Origin: Hymenopellis radicata
Lineage: Eukaryota; Basidiomycota; Agaricomycetes; Agaricales; Physalacriaceae
Length of the DNA stretch: 64,000 nucleotides
NCBI GenBank assembly: GCA_015501595.1
Contig: JADNRX010000282.1
Span: 1 to 64,000 of the forward strand
Direction: 5' to 3'
Program-made: the position numbers and the translations under genes
The notes under the pieces: generated by a model
The model's database searches: none
What the model saw: only the letters and a program-made list of their open reading frames with translations
What the model was told of the DNA's origin: nothing
In this document: in pieces, positions 57,305 through 64,000 of the stretch
How positions within the stretch are numbered: position 1 is the first letter of the stretch
Layout of the letters: each line of letters starts with the position of its first letter

Positions 57305-57905
57305 GGATATTTTAATTTACCCACAACCATGTACACCGCGTCTTTCGAGAAGAGAACGTTAGCAAGGCAGCTATGACGCGTGAAATACATCGAAATTGAA
57401 GGGATCGATGGAACGATGAGGCGTGCGGCAAAGCGTGTCGATACGACAGTGATGGTGCGAATACACTGGAATGTGCCTATGTAATGCTCCTGCCAAACAC
57501 CCAAACACCGAGACGCGTCTCGACTCTCGCGTCTCTCTCTCCTGAGTCTCCTCCCGATCCACGAACCTCCCGGTTACACCGACGCCCAAACCTCGGGCTA
57601 TGTGGCGCGCGCTAGAGAGAGGCGATGCTCACATCGTGGGCGACTTTGTGACCAATCAGTTTGCGGGGTGCGGCGCCAAATAATAATTAGATCGTGGACG
57701 CGTTTTTGGATTGGAGGTCGTTCGTGAGTTGTAATAATATGTATTATTTTCGAGCGTCCTGGCATACTACTGTGTAGCATACTAACGGCAATCCGTAGAT
57801 GTTTGTACCCTTGATACGTTCTCCGGTTGATCGAAAGGTGCGGGCACATGCGAAGGAGCATGAACAGTATATCCAGGACAATGGGTTTTCGATATGTCGA
57901 TATGA
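57305..57905 (+). pseudogene. reductase fragment (copy 4)
   Basis: Diverged pieces of exons 4 and 5 of the 3-ketodihydrosphingosine reductase. cccacaaccatgtacaccgc corresponds to the PPTMFTA codons; MWRALERGDAH then follows; gtggacgcgtttttggattgg recurs; and the last exon begins MFVP. The glycine motif and active site are absent. It is more diverged than copies 1-3, hence older. Confidence 0.75.
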
Positions 57906-57969
57906 CTTCAACATGGGAAAGTAGTTTATTAAGAATAAGATATGCAGTCCAGGTCACAGCTTCCTCTCA

Positions 57970-60490
57970 TCATTCTGATACGTAACACTGGAAACGAGAA
58001 TTATCTGCGCCACGCCATCCCACTGAATAAGGATCAGTTTTTCTGAAAGTATAGTAGACCTAGTACTACGTACCGCAATACCAGCAGTCAAGAAGACCGA
58101 CAGGATCGCTAGACACTAGTCAGGACAGTCTAAATGTTTGCTTGGTTCTCAACGTACAACTTCTGCTTGAGCTCCAACAGTTTCGGATAATTGTCCCCCC
58201 AGAAGGCACCTGTAGCACATGTCTCAAAACCATCGCAAGTGGCAATCTAAACGTACTCACGTTCGTGATCAGGGTCATAAATATCTGCTTCGTTCTGGGA
58301 GGAGGATACGATGAGACTAGGAACTCGTCTACAAAAATGACCTTACCCCATACGCGCCCGATTCCGGTGCGATATCTCTGAGAAGCTGGATGTTGTCCGT
58401 TATAGTTTGATATCCCGCTCTTACAGCGTCTTGAGTCGCATTCCAAGGATACATGTATTGAAACACGGCCTTCAGCGAGTCAGTCAACTTATTGATGTTT
58501 GTACTGGTCGACGTACATGCCACAGAGAGTTCCGCCATGCCGGGGCAGCGCTTGTCGATCCGGCGGTGTAGTTAAACAGATACGGCGTCGCGGTCGTGAT
58601 GTGCGGGTTGGCAAAGGCCGTCATAGGCATGATCGCGTCCAGCAACTTCTCCTTGGTAGTCTCATTGTCGAACATTGTGTTCGGAACGAGCCAAGAGCCA
58701 CCGATGCCGTTTATTCCAACACTCTGAGTATGTTTTAGGCAGAGAGCGGAAGGAGAGGAGACGACTAACATTGGTGAAGGAGACATACTTTTCAAAGAAC
58801 GTCAACCAAGATGGGACCTCTTCGATTATTGCGGTACCGTTCTGCGCGAGGGTGTAGTCTACAGCGTCTTGCATAGATGTCTTGGCTTCATCTAGAGATA
58901 AAAGTGGTGTTACGCTGACGAGATCGTGAGCCTATGAAATAGATTAGTCGTAGAGACAAGCGCCTGAGACCACAGATTACCGATATATGGCCACCCCAGC
59001 CCTCGGTTCCCCACTTGACGGAGTTATTGATGACGAGCTTCAAAAAACCGCGAGCATTGTCCGTCGTTTGAGTGAAGGACAATGAAGCACTGGAACATTC
59101 GCGTTAGGTACACGACAGGCAACAGAGCGAATCCATACACTTGTAGCTTTATCTGCGGCTCCGCCTTGATCGTACACTCCAGGACGACACCGAAGGTACC
59201 TCCCCCTCCCCCTCGGAGAGCCCAAAAGAGATCTTGATTTCGAAACTCGTTTGCAACACGATATTTGCCGTCCGGAGTGACGACTTTGAATTGCAACTGA
59301 GGAACTGATGTTAGACGGTTGATAGATCTTTTCAATTGAAGAGAACGATGGCGCACCACGCGATCGACACCAAGTCCGTAGACGGGACTTAGAATGCTAT
59401 GTCCGCCGCCCTGATGATGATTAACATGGTGAGAACATCATAGCATGGTGGGAGAAACAACAACTGACCATCAGCCAACCTCCAGCAGCACCAACTGTGG
59501 GATGGTAGCCGCCAACGGCAGTGATATTGTTGGCTTCGGCGTACTTGTAGACACCGTACCAATTCACGCCAGCCTAAAGAAGTCCGTCAATTCGAATGTT
59601 TGAACCCAATGACAAAGTGAGGCGTACTCCTATGGTGAGAGCAAGCGTTTCCGCATTCCCGCCTTCAGGAACAAACGCTGGATCATGGGAGATCTAAGCA
59701 CGAGGATCAGAGGCTTCTGCTGATACATCAACAAGAGGTACGAACAGTCTCAAGATTTCGTGTCTATCGATAGCGAGAATCAGCGTCTGACGAGAAAAAG
59801 GTGAGAGGAACGTACCCAAATCGAGAGAGACCCCTTCATGGCTGACCGACCGCCGAAGTCATGACCGGAGTTCTTGATTGAAACGAGTACGCCAGTTTGC
59901 TGGACGAAAGCAAAGACGGTTTGGACGTCTTTTGCTGATGTGACATTGACCTGTCAAGCAATGAGGACTGATTCGATAGAAGAGATATAAAAGCAATCAC
60001 GTAAAACTCGGATACACTTCCTTGAGCACAATCTTTCCTAGACCACGCGGCGGAATTGTTCGTAGAGGTGGGATCAAGCGTGCATGATTCTTCTTTTGCC
60101 ACACAGCTCTCCCATTGCGGCTGATGTCGTGTAAGTAATTTAAAGCTCTAGGCTGCCGACAAACGAGGAAGACGTACCCAGGTGTACGCGTTAAACTTGT
60201 CCGACCGGAAGAAGGGATTTCGGTAACCCGTCTCAACAACAGCACACTCTGATGTGTTTCCTCTGAACTCATCTCCGTTCAGGCTACTGAAGCAGGGCGC
60301 GGCGAGAGGCACCGCAGCGTGCAGCTTCCCTCCCAAAGTCGCGTTCAAAGCGTGCCACTTGGACGAGGAGATGGCAGAAGTCGGGAGACCTCTGTATCTG
60401 CCCAAGAAGTTGATCACTGTCAGCTGACGTAGAGTATCCGAGTTGAACTGCCAAGGCCAAAGAAGCGAGAAGGAGTGCAAGTAGACCCAT
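57970..60490 (-). CDS. secreted FAD-linked oxidase, BBE-like (VAO/PCMH family)
   Basis: Flavin oxidase related to glucooligosaccharide oxidases and berberine-bridge enzymes. The ATG at 60490 opens a signal peptide, [16 protein letters not shown]. Next come [20 protein letters not shown] and, across introns, [19 protein letters not shown] and [19 protein letters not shown]. The FAD segment [19 protein letters not shown] carries the His that binds FAD covalently in this family. Later come [40 protein letters not shown] and the end [15 protein letters not shown]. Two small introns then lead to [12 protein letters not shown] and [16 protein letters not shown], stopping at 57970. The Cys that makes the second flavin bond in GOOX-type enzymes is absent (GGYHP), so single attachment is expected. 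More than ten short introns were joined by eye. Confidence 0.82.
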
Positions 60491-60548
60491 GATGTACGGC
60501 AGCAGACAGACGCGCTGATTCACGGTGTGACAAGTACGGCAAGCATAG

Positions 60549-60556
60549 TATTTATA
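60549..60556 (-). promoter_or_regulatory. TATA box of the FAD oxidase gene
   Basis: TATAAATA on the minus strand, about 60 bp upstream of the start codon at 60490. Confidence 0.55.
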
Positions 60557-61159
60557 TCATTATGAATGCGGGTGGGCGGACGTCGCTCGGCGTCGGGCGA
60601 GGATTTGGCGAAGATCATGAACGTAAGTTGGCATCAATTTTCTAGGGTCGAAGCCACACCACCATCTCTTTCTTCCATCTTCCACTTGTCAACAAAAGTC
60701 CAGATGTTGCTCGATGTGTCAACATGAACTCAACTTTTCAGCTGATGCATCGGCGATGGGAGTATCATGATTCATCAACCCGAATCACGAAGCCTACACA
60801 GCCAGACGTTCAAATGAGCGCCGCCTGGCTCTCACTCGATTGTAATGCGCTTGATTAGCCGATCAAGCTCAGCTTGGGTTCGACACGAGCGCCGCCCGAG
60901 TAGTGATCGTACCCACATGGACACCACCTGTCAGAAATAAATCCCAAGCTCAGCTTGGTCTTGCATTCTGCCCGACCTTTTCTGCCTCAATCTTGTCTCC
61001 GAAAATGTCATTCTTTGATGGTAAGCCCGACAGGTCGGTTGTTTCATGAGAAGTTGAACCATCCATGTCCCAAACAGGCAAGTTGGCACTTGTCTCTGCC
61101 CATCACCGCAACACACCAAGTCCTGCTCTGTCCTGTCAAAAGGACCCTCGGGTGTGATG

Positions 61160-61850
61160 AACCGAGCGCGACTACAACGTCTCTCAAGAACGACGACGAC
61201 GACCTGAGCACGATAACAACCTCGCATCCGAGCACGACGACGACCTCCCTCCGAACTCATACGACGACCCTCCCTTCAAGCACGACGACCACAATGATTC
61301 GAGGATGATGCTTTTTTTTACTTACGATGACCTGAGCGTAACGACGACCTCTCTTCAAACACGACGAACTCTCTTCAAACACGATGACTCTCAAGTACTA
61401 AAACTGAGCACCAGCACAGCAAACCGAGCACGAGCCCAAACTCCTTCCAAGCCTGATAATCAGAGGACGACGTTTCAAAGTATGATGATTGGGCATAACA
61501 ATGAACAAGTCGACCTCCTCCTCTTGAGCACGATGGTATCCATCCGAGTGCGACAAACCGAGGACGACTTTTGTTGAGCATGAGGACCCTTCGAGGACAA
61601 TGAAACGAGCACTCTTCGAGCATGACAATCCTTCAAGTCTGACTATGTTAACGATGACCTCCCTTCGAGTAACGCGACTTCCCTTCGAGTAATGCGATCT
61701 CCATTCAAGTGCCACGACCTCCCTTCGAGTACTGCGACCTCCGTTCCGAATATCGCCAATCTTCCTTTCAATACGATGACCTTCGTGATGACTATCTTCG
61801 AGTACCGCGACTTCCTTTCAAGCACGACGACAATGCGTTCACCGGCATAT
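61160..61850. repeat. degenerate minisatellite of acgacctcccttcgagt type
   Basis: Loosely repeated units of about 20-25 bp (gacctcccttcgagta, cttcaagcacgacga) run through this stretch with much divergence. They create open frames on both strands without protein features. The rest of 60560-62400 shows no gene; 62045-62100 is AT-rich. Confidence 0.55.
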
Positions 61851-62421
61851 AATCTTTCATCATGTTTTGGGAATGACAGCAGCCCGCTTGGTAACCCGGG
61901 CAATCTACGTGGGTGCTTCTTTTTTTGTTCATCGACTCTTTCGCTTACAGCGCGTTTTAGTACATCTGTTCGAGGGTGGTTAGATGGGTTGGGATCAGTG
62001 TCCTCGCTGTCTTTTGTCGTTTCCGAGTCCTGTCTTACTGTAGAGGCAAATCAAAAATATTCATATTTATTAATAATAAATAAAATCGATCTAAATCAGA
62101 ATAATCAGGAGGATAATGCTTGGTCGTACGCCTGCTTTTAGGGCTTGCGGTGCTTGTGAAAGTGCCGAGGCTGAGCTTGGGTTTTGATCAACCCGTGTGA
62201 GCTTGCCTGCACCAATCCGGGCTGCGCCAGGTCGATCACAGGTCGGGCGCCAGATCCGACTTCAGGGTCCAAATTCCAGGCGCAGCTCTTGATTTTGTCC
62301 TTCCTGTGTAACAAACCGGATCTCCCCCCTCATGATTCATCAGCCACATCAACCAATGCGGCAAGAACTACAGTCCTTCTGTCAATACATTCGTTTAACA
62401 GAAACATCTCCACGGTCATCA

Positions 62422-62427
62422 TATAAA
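62422..62427 (+). promoter_or_regulatory. TATA box of the 7-TM-type gene
   Basis: TATAAA about 50 bp upstream of the ATG at 62474. Confidence 0.5.
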
Positions 62428-62473
62428 GTGCCCACCCTGGCCCAACGTTAACGTTCCCTCCTCGACAACAAGG

Positions 62474-63519
62474 ATGTCGTCGTCTACCCAGACGGATCAT
62501 GCTATGCAACGGATTCAGATCGCTTCGCTCTTCGTAGAGAGCATTATGTATGGCTGGCTTTCAATCTCCTTCGTGTTTGCCATGCGATATATGATCCTCG
62601 ACGAGTCGGGTATGAAGATGAAGCGCCGCGTTCACTGGCACCTGGTGGTAGTCGCGCTCCTGCTCTTCGTGTTTGCAACAGTGGATGTCTGCCTCGGACT
62701 AGTCAGAGTCCTTCGGCTAGATATCCATGTTCCGCCTACCGGCGTTGATACGATGTTGGTGAGTTCTGCTTGTCTGCTTGTCGTGATGTTTCGGTCTACA
62801 TAATTACTCCCCAGGTCATCGGGGTCTTCATAGCCATCGTGATTGTTGACGCCGTTCTGGTAACGTCCTCTCACTATTTGTGCCGTTTATCTTCTCAGGA
62901 TTAGCAGGTATACCGATGCTGGGTAGTATACCTGCATTCTTTCAAGGTCATATGCCTTCCGGCAGCTCTCTGGCTGGGGACCACAGCGACCGTCATTTAT
63001 TATGTGTACAACACGGTTGCGATGCGTGTTGGGACGCCAGTAGACCATGCTCGCCTGGAAACACGCCCTTGAGACTATACTGTCATTGACAATCGTACAG
63101 AATATAGTTTCAACCGGTACGTTGTTTCAAGTAGTCTTTTCTTGGCTGACCGTTCCGAAATCAAAGGCTTCATCGCTGCGAGAATATGGCGTATTGATAG
63201 GGAATCAGCTAGATTCCGCACTCGTCGTACGGAGAAGTCGCACCTGCAGACGGTTGTGATAGAGTCGGGGCTTTTATGCACACTAAGCGCCCTGTGCTCT
63301 CTGGACGGATAAGAATGCTGGCTACATCGCCTCTGACACTGTAAGTACACTCTGCTCGCCGATTACATTTTGTCCTGACCCACTCCCAACGCCTATAACC
63401 TCATCATCATCCGCACGGCGAACCAGACCTCCGACGAGTGTCTCCGAGTTTTGTATCTGGACCTGCACTTCAGCTTTCAATCGTTCGAGCTGGCGATAGC
63501 ACCTCGAGAGCCCCCGTGA
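62474..63519 (+). pseudogene. 7-TM-type integral membrane protein, two apparent frameshifts
   Basis: Multi-helix membrane protein of a type common in agaric genomes, function unknown. Exon 1 begins MSSSTQTDHAMQRIQIASLF and holds helices such as VVVALLLFVFATVDVCLGLV. After two short introns come VYRCWVVYLHSFKVICLPAA and LWLGTTATVIYYVY. Then follow ETILSLTIVQNIVSTG, intron gtacgttgt...atcaaag, and FIAARIWRIDRESARFRTRR, a conserved cytosolic loop of this family. After a last intron the tail reads AYNLIIIRTANQTSDECLRV and stops at 63519. The frame breaks at about 63070 (cgcccttgag) and again at about 63295 (ctgtgctctctgg). Either the gene is recently dead or these are base-call errors. Confidence 0.6.
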
Positions 63520-64000
63520 TATCTGTAATATCCTCGTTCACTGACCACCCGGAAGACAACTCGACAACGAAGAGCACATATATCTAAGGGACGACTTAAT
63601 TATCGTTATTTATCTGTCTGTAAGCTACTAGGATGAGGATAGGATGAGGATGTAACGTTTTCGAGGAACTGGCCCGAGCTACTGGTTAGCTGGCAGGAAA
63701 TACAACGCATTGTGCACGCGACTAGTACGCTCAGGTTGAACTCCTCAGTCAGCCTGATAATACTGAGAACATGCTGCGCGACGGGCTATGGCTTAGGTCC
63801 GCATCAAGCGTAAGACAATCTAAGCACGTAGTAACGAAAGCGAAGTAGTACACCTGCTATTTGTGCGGTGAAGCCCGCGCCGATCAAAGCTAGCGACTCT
63901 AGCATCCTCCAACCATCATCCTGAAGTGACTCTGTCGAAATATCCAAGTCTAGGCTATTTCAAAAGAGCAGCAGATGTACGCGTCGTCCTCTTTCAACGT
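63520..64000. other. 3' flank, no firm gene
   Basis: A possible minus-strand exon near 63854-63960 (SLQDDGWRMLESLALIGAGF, followed by a gtgtactac donor) could belong to a gene that continues beyond the window. Support is weak. Confidence 0.3.

Noticed and set aside
61305..62141. Plus-strand frames of 90 and 149 codons
   Set aside because: They lie in a degenerate minisatellite and AT-rich sequence; no protein features.
1..64000. CRISPR arrays, bacterial operons, rRNA genes, telomere repeats
   Set aside because: None seen. Gene structure with short spliceosomal introns is fungal throughout.

Overview
The window looks like nuclear DNA of a basidiomycete (Agaricomycotina) fungus. Genes carry many 45-60 nt GT..AG introns. 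The families are typical of mushroom genomes: a DUF6535 membrane protein, a BBE-like FAD oxidase, a secreted RlpA-like double-psi beta-barrel protein, an F-box protein and a hAT transposase. No bacterial operons, Shine-Dalgarno sites or CRISPR arrays are seen.

Layout. 0-13 kb is a transposon graveyard: a hAT relic, a full-length hAT transposase gene (minus, 3836-7009), several 1-kb non-autonomous elements (two with exact 8-bp target duplications and a shared palindromic core), four TA-flanked MITEs, and one small unknown gene (9404-11011) that has one element in an intron and another just upstream of its TATA box. 13-19 kb holds two intron-bearing tRNA-Thr(AGT) genes, an F-box gene (14485-17100) and two abutting hAT-type MITEs. 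19-57 kb is a strongly rearranged mosaic. 3-ketodihydrosphingosine reductase occurs four times (two intact, one decayed, one fragment). BRR2 helicase is present as a fragment. A membrane-anchored aspartic protease is intact once and fragmentary once. NOG1 and its double-psi beta-barrel neighbour occur as two damaged direct copies. The DUF6535 gene (36582-40635) sits between them. Two arms of about 8.3 kb and 9.2 kb (about 21.86-30.2 kb and 44.9-54.07 kb) are inverted copies of each other; they contain decayed multi-intron sequence, minisatellites and a striking set of GC-rich hairpins. 57.9-64 kb is calmer: a BBE-like FAD oxidase, a degenerate minisatellite and a 7-TM-type gene with two apparent frameshifts.

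How it fits together. The host genes here do not form an obvious pathway or cluster; most are single housekeeping or secreted genes caught up in repeated segmental duplication. Two results deserve most attention: the large inverted duplication with conserved hairpins, whose junctions preserve pieces of the reductase promoter, and the family of 1-kb elements that share a conserved palindrome. No convincing new defence or biosynthetic system was found. All homology calls are from reading the translated sequence; no database search was run.
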